A DNA stretch of 10,264 bases from Firmicutes bacterium UBA6226. GTDB lineage: Bacteria > Bacillota_A > Clostridia > Peptostreptococcales > Acidaminobacteraceae. Positions within the stretch are counted from its first letter, which is position 1. Each line of letters starts with the position of its first letter. The stretch lies in NCBI GenBank assembly GCA_002441045.1, contig DJWQ01000121.1, forward strand, positions 1 through 10,264, given 5' to 3'. A model generated the notes under the pieces. It had not been told where the DNA came from. It saw only the letters and a program-made list of their open reading frames with translations, and did no database searches. Made by a program: the position numbers and the translations under genes. Below are positions 1 through 6,837 of the stretch, in pieces.

Positions 1-1198
1 TATTTTGTCCACCTAAGAACTCAAGTTCACCATTTGACATGCTCATTACAGTACCAGAAGCAACAGCGTCTTTAGTACCGCCTTCGCCATTTAAAGTACC
101 ATTAGCCCACATGTATTGTAAACCTTGTTCTGTTGTATCAAGTGTAATCCAATTGATAATTTCACCAACTGCTTCTTTGTTATCTGATGATGCTGCACCA
201 AGTACCCAAGTACCGCCCCAGAAGAAGCCGATAGGTGGTTCACAAACTGCCCAATCACCAAATGTATCGCCACTGTTACCTGCGATAACGTAGTTGATCA
301 TCCAAGCTGGACCAAAGTAACCGAAGATTTTCTTAGCGCCAGCATCTTTCATGTCAGCAAACCAAGCATCTTGCCAGTCTTGTGTATCATTGTGATAATC
401 GTTTTCTTTAAGTTGCATTGAAAGGTCTAAGAATGCTTCACGTTTAGGGTCGATGTTTAATTTACCATCAACAACCCAAGGTGTATCAGAGCTGTTTTCT
501 ACTGCATGCCAGATGTCGCCATCGCCTGAAACGATTCCGTATCCTTTAGCTTTAAGATCAGCTGCTGCTGAGTAGAATTTGTCCCAACCTGGTCCGATGA
601 TTTTTGCGATCTCAGCTGGATCATCAGTGCCCCAAGTATCTTTTGCAATTGAACGACGATAAATAAAAGCACCACCAGTAGCTTGATAGCCTAAACCGAC
701 TAAATCACCATTTGGATTTGTACCGATATCTACAGTATATTGAGCGATATCAGCTGCTTTAACTGCATTGTCAACATCGATACCTAAGTCTTTGTAAGTT
801 GCTGCATATTGAGATGCATCACCTTGTGTGTACTTAAGAACGAAAGCTGCTTCTGCTGTGAAAAGATCTGGTGCATCAGCACCACCAGATGCTAATGCTT
901 GGTCAAGTGCTGGTTGGTAAGCGCCATCAGTTGTTGCGATGACAGTTGTTTTAATTTCGTATTTAGCTGCGAAATCAGGGTGTGTTTCTAAATACTTTGT
1001 GATCATACCTGGAACTTCTTCAGTAAACGACCATACGTTAAGTACAGTTTTCTCAGTTGAACCTGAGCTAGTTGTTGCTTCAGTTACATTTGTTTCTGCC
1101 GCTGCTGCGGTTGTAGTCGTATCATTACTTGAACCGCTACATGCTGCTAGGCTAAATACCATCAATACGACTAATAATAAACTTATAAGTTTTCTCAT
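1..1198 (-). CDS. CUT1-type sugar ABC transporter substrate-binding lipoprotein (C-terminus cut by window edge)
   Basis: This is an extracellular solute-binding lipoprotein that would capture a sugar or oligosaccharide and hand it to membrane permeases. About 399 codons are open to the left edge, while the family is usually about 420-460 residues, so only the C-terminus is missing. The N-terminus MRKLISLLLVVLMVFSLAAC is a typical lipoprotein signal with lipobox LAAC (lipidated Cys20). A Ser/Thr/Ala-rich linker to about residue 50 follows, then the mature fold beginning near TVLNVWSF. A late aromatic stretch (GFFWGGTWVLG) is common in Firmicutes family-1 binding proteins. The ATG at 1198 is preceded by a GGGGGAAG ribosome site. 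The gene lies 124 bases downstream of the GH3 gene on the same strand, so the likely ligand is a beta-linked oligosaccharide. Permease genes are expected further left but are not visible. The ligand cannot be read from sequence. Confidence 0.93.
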   Translation of the reverse strand, partial: MRKLISLLLVVLMVFSLAACSGSSNDTTTTAAAAETNVTEATTSSGSTEKTVLNVWSFTEEVPGMITKYLETHPDFAAKYEIKTTVIATTDGAYQPALDQALASGGADAPDLFTAEAAFVLKYTQGDASQYAATYKDLGIDVDNAVKAADIAQYTVDIGTNPNGDLVGLGYQATGGAFIYRRSIAKDTWGTDDPAEIAKIIGPGWDKFYSAAADLKAKGYGIVSGDGDIWHAVENSSDTPWVVDGKLNIDPKREAFLDLSMQLKENDYHNDTQDWQDAWFADMKDAGAKKIFGYFGPAWMINYVIAGNSGDTFGDWAVCEPPIGFFWGGTWVLGAASSDNKEAVGEIINWITLDTTEQGLQYMWANGTLNGEGGTKDAVASGTVMSMSNGELEFLGGQN

Positions 1199-1228
1199 CG
1201 TCTTCCCCCTAACTATTTTTTAAAACTA

Positions 1229-1271
1229 AGTTTATGTAAACTATTGATTTCTAGGCTAAAATCTCTAGTTT
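1229..1271 (-). promoter_or_regulatory. Overlapping inverted repeats in the leader of the binding-protein gene
   Basis: The 124-base gap between the GH3 stop and the lipoprotein start holds two overlapping dyads built from AAACT/AGTTT arms. One is AGTTTATGTAAACT (1229-1242). The other is an imperfect hairpin at 1238-1271, with arms 1238-1243/1266-1271 and 1246-1250/1259-1263, a 2x2 internal loop and an 8-base loop. They share the arm at 1238-1242, so as RNA the two structures exclude each other. There is no T-run directly after the hairpin, so it is not a classic terminator. It could be an mRNA-stabilising or processing structure, an operator for an unknown regulator, or chance in AT-rich DNA. 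I saw no convincing -35/-10 pair here. Confidence 0.35.
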
Positions 1272-1322
1272 GCATCATTGACGTCTGAAACAATTGAATC
1301 CTTACACAATTACTTTGATAAA

Positions 1323-3416
1323 TTACTTTAAAACAATTTCAATGCTACTTACCGGTATACCAGTTAACTCTTGGCTGAGTTCATCTGGTTGGCTGATGCC
1401 TGCAAACAATCTAAATTTGTTACTTTGCACTTTTCTGTCACCATTATCATCGACAACTTCAAATGCACTACTTGGAATCTTTAGTTCAATCTTAATTTTT
1501 TCACTTCGTTTTACATGAACTCTCTTAAAACCACATAAAGAATAATTTCTTACAGCATCATTTGACTCAAGATCTTTCATGTAAAGTTGAATTACTTCAT
1601 CCGTATCATATTCCCCTAAATTCTCAATCCATAAGCTTGCTAGATCCGTTTTAGAGTCATAACTGAGTTCATTGATGTTGACTTTAGAATATGTCAATCC
1701 GTAACCAAACGGATAAAGTACATTGTTTTCTGCATATCTGTAAGTTCTGTTGATCATCTTATAATCTTCAAAATCTGGTAGTAGCTTAACATCCTCATAG
1801 AATGTAACCGGTAGCTTACCTGATGGTGAAACGTCACCAAATAGAATGTTTGATAAAGCTTTTCCACCCATTTGTCCTGGATACCAAGCGTGTAAAATGG
1901 CATCCGCTCTTTCACCCTTTGGATTAATCGCTGATCCTGCTGAAATCACAATCACGGTTGGTTTATTGAGTGATAACACAATATCTACTAGTTCTTGCTG
2001 CACTTTAGGTAAAAATAGATCATTTTTGTCCCCAGCAGCAAACGCATTTCCTGTATCACCTTCTTCACCTTCGATGGTTGCATCCAGTCCAACACATAGT
2101 ACAACTAAATCTGAATGTGTTGCAACTGCTTTCGCTTCTGCATAGCCATCACCATATTCGCCCAGCGGTTGCAGTGAGTCTTTAAACAAGTGACTGCCTT
2201 CAGCGTAAAAGACACGACCCTCAAAACGCTCTTGAATCCCTTTTAAAAATGTTGTGTATTCATCTCCGGTGCCATAGTAGTTACCTCTAAGTGCATCTAT
2301 GCTTGCTGCACTTGGCCCAATGACACCAATTGTTTTTATCTGATCCTGATTAATTGGTAAGATACCATTGTTTTTTAGTAATACAATCGATTTCTCAGCA
2401 CATTCTTGTGAGTAAATCTTATGTTCTTTAGAACTTACTTGATCGTAACCAATGGTATCAAAACTTGGATCACCATCGAAAAGCCCTAGTTTAAATCGTG
2501 TAGTCATTAGCTTTACCGCGGACTCGGTAGCATAGTCCTCTGAAACCAACCCTGCTTTTATCGCTGAAAGTAGATAGTAGTAACTATCGCCACAATTGCA
2601 ATCCACCCCAAGTCTCAATGCGAGTGCAGCTGATTCTTCAACTGTATTGGTTATCAAATGTTTGGTATGAAAATCCCTTATGGCCCAACAGTCTGAGACA
2701 AAATGACCCTCGAAACCCCATTCTTCTAGTTTACCAGTTAGAAACTCACTTGCACAAGCCGCTTCACCATTGACTCGATTGTATGCCCCCATGACACTTT
2801 CAACCTGAGCTTCTTTTACAAGAGCTTCAAAAGCCGGTAGATACGTCTCTGATAAATCTTTTGGAGAAGCTAAAGCATCGAACTCATGTCTTATGCCCTC
2901 TGGACCGCTATGAACAGCGAAGTGTTTTGCACAAGCTGCCGTTTTTAAATGCTCTCCGTCGCCTTGCAACCCATTTACAAATGCGATCCCCAATCTCGAT
3001 GTTAGAAATGGACATTCCCCATAGGTTTCTTGTCCTCTTCCCCATCTAGGATCTCTAAATATATTTATATTTGGCGACCACATGGTTAATCCTTTATAAA
3101 TGCCAGTGTCTCCAAATCTTTGACTCTGATTGTATTTTGCTCTTGCTTCAGTTGCACAAATCTCAGCAACATGAAACAACCTTTCTTCATCAAACATTGC
3201 TGCTAAGCCAATCGCTTGAGGGAACATCGTAGCCGTTCCTGCACGAGCAACGCCATGTAGAGATTCATTCCACCAATTGTAAGCTGGTATGCCTAGCCTC
3301 TCAACAGCAGCTGCATTATAACTTAACTGACTGACTTTCTCTTCTAATGTCATCTTAGATACTAAATCAACTGCTCTTTCTTTTGGGCTAAGCGATTTGT
3401 CCTGATATTTCTCCAT
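1323..3416 (-). CDS. Glycoside hydrolase family 3 protein, beta-xylosidase/beta-glucosidase type, cytoplasmic
   Basis: This 697-residue enzyme should release terminal beta-linked xylose or glucose from imported oligosaccharides. The GH3 N-terminal barrel opens with NWWNESLHGVARAG (47-60) and MFPQAIGLAA (64-73). Conserved substrate-binding Lys164-His165 lie in AKHFAVHSGPE. The predicted nucleophile is Asp242 in VSDCWAI. The C-terminal alpha/beta domain (about 340-570) holds the Glu cluster IEGEEGD (448-454), where this subfamily places its acid/base, and AGDKNDLFLP. PFGYGLTYS (569-577) leads into a C-terminal fibronectin-III-like domain. The NWWNE and SDCWAI motifs point to the XylB-like subgroup rather than exported BglX types. 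No signal peptide is present. ATG 3416 follows an AGAGGAAA ribosome site. It is the first gene after an operator-controlled promoter and is likely cotranscribed with the sugar-binding lipoprotein. Xylose versus glucose preference is unresolved. Confidence 0.93.
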   Translation of the reverse strand: MEKYQDKSLSPKERAVDLVSKMTLEEKVSQLSYNAAAVERLGIPAYNWWNESLHGVARAGTATMFPQAIGLAAMFDEERLFHVAEICATEARAKYNQSQRFGDTGIYKGLTMWSPNINIFRDPRWGRGQETYGECPFLTSRLGIAFVNGLQGDGEHLKTAACAKHFAVHSGPEGIRHEFDALASPKDLSETYLPAFEALVKEAQVESVMGAYNRVNGEAACASEFLTGKLEEWGFEGHFVSDCWAIRDFHTKHLITNTVEESAALALRLGVDCNCGDSYYYLLSAIKAGLVSEDYATESAVKLMTTRFKLGLFDGDPSFDTIGYDQVSSKEHKIYSQECAEKSIVLLKNNGILPINQDQIKTIGVIGPSAASIDALRGNYYGTGDEYTTFLKGIQERFEGRVFYAEGSHLFKDSLQPLGEYGDGYAEAKAVATHSDLVVLCVGLDATIEGEEGDTGNAFAAGDKNDLFLPKVQQELVDIVLSLNKPTVIVISAGSAINPKGERADAILHAWYPGQMGGKALSNILFGDVSPSGKLPVTFYEDVKLLPDFEDYKMINRTYRYAENNVLYPFGYGLTYSKVNINELSYDSKTDLASLWIENLGEYDTDEVIQLYMKDLESNDAVRNYSLCGFKRVHVKRSEKIKIELKIPSSAFEVVDDNGDRKVQSNKFRLFAGISQPDELSQELTGIPVSSIEIVLK

Positions 3417-3473
3417 GTTGTTTCCTCTCGTCTTATGATTGCACCCGTAAGTGGGGATAATTTCAAATATTTA

Positions 3474-3489
3474 TCGAAATCGTTTTCGA
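3474..3489. promoter_or_regulatory. LacI-family operator copy 2, in the GH3 5' leader
   Basis: TCGAAATCGTTTTCGA is a 16-bp dyad with one mismatched pair, centred on CpG as expected for LacI-family sites. It lies about 80-95 bases downstream of the predicted GH3 start of transcription, and 78 bp centre-to-centre from the perfect operator. It could block elongation or support a repressor loop with the first site. Confidence 0.75.
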
Positions 3490-3551
3490 CATTGGTTTAA
3501 AAAAAATGGTTTTGTCAAACCTTAAAACAGTGTATACAGTCGTTTTGCGTT

Positions 3552-3567
3552 TCGAAAACGTTTTCGA
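3552..3567. promoter_or_regulatory. LacI-family operator copy 1, perfect palindrome at the GH3 promoter
   Basis: TCGAAAACGTTTTCGA is a perfect 16-bp palindrome with the central CpG typical of LacI/GalR operators. Seven bases separate it from the TATAAT of the GH3 promoter, so it should cover the transcription start and repress when bound. The lacI gene carries the same site at the same offset from its own -10 box. Confidence 0.85.
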
Positions 3568-3574
3568 TATTTAA

Positions 3575-3603
3575 ATTATACTTAAAACTTTTTGACAGGT
3601 CAA
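3575..3603 (-). promoter_or_regulatory. Sigma-A-type promoter of the GH3 (and lipoprotein) transcript
   Basis: On the minus strand, TTGACC (3603-3598), a 17-base spacer and a consensus TATAAT (3580-3575) form a strong promoter. The start is expected near 3568, giving an untranslated leader of about 150 bases before ATG 3416. The leader contains both operators, so expression should depend on the LacI-family repressor. Confidence 0.85.
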
Positions 3604-3663
3604 TATAAAAATTTGTCGTCTTGCTATTTTTTTTATTTTATGTGTAAATATCAAAACCACCTC

Positions 3664-3692
3664 TTGACAGCTCTTGGAAAGGCAAGTATGAT
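3664..3692 (+). promoter_or_regulatory. Sigma-A-type promoter of galM
   Basis: TTGACA (3664-3669), a 17-base spacer and TATGAT (3687-3692) form a near-consensus promoter with transcription expected to start near 3699. The ribosome site AAAAGGAGGG (3704-3713) follows. No TCGAAA-type operator overlaps it, and the nearest copy ends about 97 bases upstream of the -35 box. Direct steric repression by the local LacI protein is therefore not evident. Confidence 0.82.
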
Positions 3693-3719
3693 GTGCTTAT
3701 TCTAAAAGGAGGGAAGCGC

Positions 3720-4706
3720 ATGCAGCCTATTATTGAATATAAAATTGAAAGCAACACGGGATTTACAGTTAAAGTACTTAATCTAGGTGGCATTATCACC
3801 GAGATAATGGCAAAAGATTCTGAGGGAAATAGATCTAATGTCGTCTTAAATTATGAGCAATTAGCTGATTACTGGGCTAATCCATTGTTTATAGGGTGTT
3901 TTGTTGGCCCAGTTGCAGGTCGAACTTTGGAAGGCAAACTGCCTTTAGGTGAATACAATTTTCAACTGGATTGTTCAATTAACGAAAATGCTTTACACTC
4001 TGGAAAAGACGGTCTTCACAATGTAGTTTGGTCCTTGGAGTCATCCTCTGATAATCACGTCAAATTCACTTTAACCCATCCTTATTTAATTTCAAACCCT
4101 TTTGAAGTTAAATACGAGTTGATCTATTTGGTTAAAGATGAAGTGTTAACTATAAATTACACAGCAACGCCATCAAAGCCTGCTTATTTTTCTTTAACGA
4201 ATCATAGCTATTTTAATTTAAGTGGGGACTTAAATGCGTCTGTTGAAACGCATCATCTTAAATTAAATGCTTCACATTATGCTAGAATGAACACACTCAG
4301 CCTACCCATTCAGCTCATACCACTAAAAAACTCTGATTTGGACTTCACTAATGCACGCGTACTTTCAGATGTCATATCTTCTGACTCTGAAGATGTTCAA
4401 GGTGCACGAGGTGTCGATCATCCTTTTAAGTCAAATGGCACTAGTCCACTTGCAGAGCTAACAGACGAACGATCTGGTAGAAGATTAAGAGTCACGACAA
4501 GTCAGCCATACGCGGTTATCTACACCGGAAATTATCTCGATTCGGCACTTAGTCCATCGGGCCATCAGTTTAAAAATCGAACCGGCATTTGCTTTGAAAC
4601 ACAAGATTTAACCAACGTTGCAAACTCTAATCTAGATGAAGTTAAAATAACGCATCCTGATCAACCTTACAAGCATCATACATCATTTGATTTTGAACCT
4701 AAATAG
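3720..4706 (+). CDS. galM: Aldose 1-epimerase (mutarotase)
   Basis: This enzyme interconverts alpha and beta anomers of free aldoses, useful when beta-glycosidases release beta-sugars for anomer-specific kinases. The 328-residue length fits the GalM family. Visible landmarks are VGPVAGRTLEGKL with Arg68, NALHSGKDGLHNVVW with His93, the NHSYFNLSG motif with catalytic His162, GVDHPF with Asp233, and the catalytic base Glu293 in GICFETQ. It is cytoplasmic, with no signal peptide. ATG 3720 is chosen because it follows AAAAGGAGGG at proper spacing. An in-frame GTG at 3693 would extend the protein by nine residues but overlaps the promoter -10/start region and cannot be translated from that transcript. 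It is the only plus-strand gene here, with its own promoter and a terminator shared with lacI. Its sugar specificity is not readable. Confidence 0.92.
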   Translation: MQPIIEYKIESNTGFTVKVLNLGGIITEIMAKDSEGNRSNVVLNYEQLADYWANPLFIGCFVGPVAGRTLEGKLPLGEYNFQLDCSINENALHSGKDGLHNVVWSLESSSDNHVKFTLTHPYLISNPFEVKYELIYLVKDEVLTINYTATPSKPAYFSLTNHSYFNLSGDLNASVETHHLKLNASHYARMNTLSLPIQLIPLKNSDLDFTNARVLSDVISSDSEDVQGARGVDHPFKSNGTSPLAELTDERSGRRLRVTTSQPYAVIYTGNYLDSALSPSGHQFKNRTGICFETQDLTNVANSNLDEVKITHPDQPYKHHTSFDFEPK

Positions 4707-4730
4707 AGTATTAAAGCTTTGTGACTAAAC

Positions 4731-4773
4731 AAAAGACTAGAACAAATCACTAACGATTTGCTCTAGTCTTTTT
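4731..4773. terminator. Bidirectional intrinsic terminator between galM and lacI
   Basis: A long inverted repeat has arms 4731-4741/4762-4772 and 4743-4748/4755-4760, with one A-C mismatch and a 6-base loop (ACTAAC). The outer arm ends in a T-run on the plus strand and, because its left flank is A-rich, also on the minus strand. It sits between the convergent stop codons (4706 and 4792) and can end both transcripts. Confidence 0.9.
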
Positions 4774-4791
4774 AGGTTGTTATGCATCAAG

Positions 4792-5835
4792 TTATTTTTT
4801 CTTCTTAGATTTTAAAACAACATCCTTTGATCTCGGTGGCATAGCAGTTCCACCTTCTATCAGTTCTACACCAATAGTTGTCATCGTAGGATTGTGAACT
4901 TTGGTTTCTATCATCTGGATACAGCGAAGCGATGCTTCTTTGCCTAGTCTCGAAGTGTCTTGGCGCATCGTCGTCAACCTAGGGTAAATCATTTCCCCTA
5001 TTTCTACCCCGTCAAAGCCAGCAACCGAAATATCTTCTGGTACCTTTATACCATGAGAACGAAGGGTTTTAATCCCCCATATTGCAGCACAATCGTCTGG
5101 GAAAATAATAGCTGTTGGTAAATTACCTCTTTTTACAATGTACTCTACAGCTTCTTCACTGTCTTCTCGTTCACTGTATTTAGACTTTACTAACATTCTC
5201 TCACTGAAAGGTATACCCGCTTCATCTAGTGCTTTTCTAAATCCTCGAATCCGCTCTTCAGTAACATGGGTCTCATGTCCATAAACATAAACGATGTCTT
5301 TGTGCCCAAGCGATATCATGTATTTGGTAATCTCATATAAGCCTTTAACGTTATCGGAAACGATAGAGCCTATATGACTGGTTATAAAATCAATCGCCAC
5401 AACTGGCAAATCACTTTCCATCAGTTCTGTAACTTGTGGATCTTCAAAATCGATACAGGCAATAACTACGCCATCGATTTTTCTGCGATTGCAGTGTTCC
5501 AGATATGTCATCTCAACACCACCTAGATTTTTAGATATAAAAGTTATATCATAGCCCTTTTCCTCAGCCTGTTCTTTTACACCTTGCAGAACTTGAGAGA
5601 AAAAGTAATGCGTTAAACCGCTGTGGCTTTTATCTTCAAAAAGTACGCCAATGTTCCATGTTTTATTCGTAATTAGTGCTCTGGCTTGTAAATTCGGGAC
5701 AAAACCTAATTCTTTTGCCTTTTTGAGAATCTTTTCTCTCGTTTTTGCACTGACGTCTGGGTAATTATTGAGTGCTTTTGAAACTGTCGCACTGGAACAG
5801 CCACATGCTTTTGCGATGTCATAAATTGTAACCAT
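4792..5835 (-). CDS. LacI-family transcriptional repressor of the beta-glycoside locus
   Basis: This sugar-responsive DNA-binding repressor has 347 residues, the usual LacI/GalR length. The N-terminal helix-turn-helix (residues 3-22, TIYDIAKACGCSSATVSKAL) and hinge segment PNLQARALITNKT (47-59) are clear, including the Ala-Leu that in this family inserts at the central CpG of the operator. A periplasmic-binding-protein-like effector domain follows (WNIGVLFEDKS to about residue 330). The tail is a short Lys run (KSKKKK). ATG 5835 is preferred over ATG 5844 because it gives the family start MVTIYDIAK and about nine bases of spacing from AAGGAAGGA. The gene has its own promoter with an operator at the start site, suggesting autoregulation, and ROK-GH1 transcripts may also read into it since no terminator intervenes. 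Operators matching its own sit at the GH3 gene. The effector is unknown, probably a mono- or disaccharide. Confidence 0.93.
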   Translation of the reverse strand: MVTIYDIAKACGCSSATVSKALNNYPDVSAKTREKILKKAKELGFVPNLQARALITNKTWNIGVLFEDKSHSGLTHYFFSQVLQGVKEQAEEKGYDITFISKNLGGVEMTYLEHCNRRKIDGVVIACIDFEDPQVTELMESDLPVVAIDFITSHIGSIVSDNVKGLYEITKYMISLGHKDIVYVYGHETHVTEERIRGFRKALDEAGIPFSERMLVKSKYSEREDSEEAVEYIVKRGNLPTAIIFPDDCAAIWGIKTLRSHGIKVPEDISVAGFDGVEIGEMIYPRLTTMRQDTSRLGKEASLRCIQMIETKVHNPTMTTIGVELIEGGTAMPPRSKDVVLKSKKKK

Positions 5836-5863
5836 TAGAATCATTCCTTCCTTGAAGAAAACA

Positions 5864-5879
5864 CCGAAATCGTTTTCGA
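5864..5879. promoter_or_regulatory. LacI-family operator copy 3, at the lacI promoter
   Basis: CCGAAATCGTTTTCGA is nearly identical to operator copy 2 (one base different) and reads TCGAAAACGATTTCGG on the minus strand. Seven bases separate it from the lacI -10 box, exactly the spacing at the GH3 promoter. It covers the expected transcription start, which fits negative autoregulation. Confidence 0.8.
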
Positions 5880-5886
5880 CTTTCTA

Positions 5887-5916
5887 ATCATAACACTTTA
5901 TGAATTCAATCGTCAA
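5887..5916 (-). promoter_or_regulatory. Sigma-A-type promoter of the LacI-family gene
   Basis: On the minus strand, TTGACG (5916-5911), an 18-base spacer and TATGAT (5892-5887) lie between the ROK stop and the lacI start. The transcript should begin near 5880, within a base of the operator, leaving a leader of about 45 bases. Confidence 0.75.
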
Positions 5917-5925
5917 CCATCAAAC

Positions 5926-6831
5926 CTAAATTTGATGCATTCGATTATTTAATAAATGGTAGACCGCACCAAGTAAATTTGCGTCGGCACCACATTCACA
6001 AATTGCCACTTTGGGTCTTGCCAACAACCATTCAATTTGATCATTCAACCAGTCTAACTGCAAAGTCAGCCTCTCAACAAAATCATGTCTTCCGCTAATA
6101 GCACCACCTATTAATATGAGCTCAGGGTCATATACATGTTGAATATTGTGAACGCCAAATGCAAAGTATCTGAAGAATGAATCAACACTTGCAATTGCAT
6201 CTACATCTCCTGCATCCGCATATTCAAAAACCTTCTTGCCATCTAAATAACGATAATCTTTTCCTACTCTCTGAGCATAATCTTTAACCAAAGATAGCGT
6301 TGCACCTTTAAAACTCCAAGTGAGAGGCATTCCAGCATCATCCATTCCCATTACAAACATACCAAACTCACCTGCAAAGCGATTGACGCCAGTTTTGATT
6401 TTTCGGTCGATGACAACCGCGCCACCTATACCAGAGCCACACACCACAAGTGCAATATCATTTGAAGTTTTAGCACCACCGATCCAGATTTCAGCTAATG
6501 CGGCACAATTGCCATCGTTTTCAGCTGAATAGGGTAAATTGAATTTCTCCCCGAGCAATTTCGCTGGATTCGTATTTTTAATATAGATTAACGCACCTTC
6601 ACTTAATGCTTCTGCTGTCTCTGCGTTGGTGACACAGGGTTGGCTTAATGCAATTCCTGATAAAGGCGTAATGCTATTGCCCCATTGAACAATTTGAGTT
6701 AATCGTTCCATAAAGTCTTCAAAATTTGTTTGGGGGGTTGGTAAACTCGTCTTTTCGTAAATAATACCATCAGAGTCTATAATTGCTGACTTGATAGCAG
6801 ACCCCCCAATATCTATCGCTAAATATTTCAT
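5926..6831 (-). CDS. ROK-family sugar kinase, BglK-like (beta-glucoside kinase or glucokinase)
   Basis: This is an ATP-dependent kinase for a hexose or beta-glucoside in the cytoplasm, with 301 residues. The phosphate-1 loop is DIGGSAIK (7-14), the catalytic base Asp106 lies in ENDGNCAALAE, phosphate-2 is GSGIGGAVV (132-140), and YDPELILIGGAIS (234-246) is the adenosine region. The usual ROK GH-x-CxCGxxGCxE zinc motif is absent: the His is Met158 (AGEFGM) and the Cys cluster is replaced by GMPLTWSFKG. The same loss, with GEFGYM, occurs as I recall in beta-glucoside kinases such as Klebsiella BglK, as does the ending NLLGAVYHL, so BglK function is favoured over plain glucokinase. ATG 6831 gives the family start MKYLAIDIGG. 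GTG 6837, abutting the GH1 stop, is an alternative. It is translationally close-coupled to GH1, which supports a kinase plus phospho-glycosidase pair. Confidence 0.88.
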   Translation of the reverse strand: MKYLAIDIGGSAIKSAIIDSDGIIYEKTSLPTPQTNFEDFMERLTQIVQWGNSITPLSGIALSQPCVTNAETAEALSEGALIYIKNTNPAKLLGEKFNLPYSAENDGNCAALAEIWIGGAKTSNDIALVVCGSGIGGAVVIDRKIKTGVNRFAGEFGMFVMGMDDAGMPLTWSFKGATLSLVKDYAQRVGKDYRYLDGKKVFEYADAGDVDAIASVDSFFRYFAFGVHNIQHVYDPELILIGGAISGRHDFVERLTLQLDWLNDQIEWLLARPKVAICECGADANLLGAVYHLLNNRMHQI

Positions 6832-6837
6832 AGTCAC

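Larger units (their letters stand above)
3417..3719. other. Divergent control region between the GH3 gene and galM
   Basis: This 303-base gene-free stretch holds a consensus promoter reading left (GH3), a near-consensus promoter reading right (galM), and two LacI-type operators, all listed separately. An AT-rich tract (about 3604-3660) separates the two promoters and could act as upstream-element DNA for either. I see no small gene and no terminator here. Confidence 0.85.

Noticed and set aside
939..1223. Plus-strand open frame opposite the start of the lipoprotein gene
   Set aside because: It is antisense to the signal-peptide region of a clear gene, has no ribosome site, and its composition mirrors the Ala/Thr-rich linker.
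1846..2145. Plus-strand open frame inside the GH3 gene
   Set aside because: It is antisense to conserved GH3 C-terminal domain sequence and has no ribosome site or recognisable protein features.
3531..3538. TGTATACA palindrome in the GH3 leader
   Set aside because: It is only 8 bp, its flanks are not symmetric and it has no second copy. It is expected by chance in AT-rich DNA.
3592..3603. TTGACAGGTCAA dyad as a possible extra operator or rightward promoter
   Set aside because: Its minus-strand half is the -35 of the GH3 promoter. No -10 follows at 16-18 bases on the plus strand, and no other copy is present.
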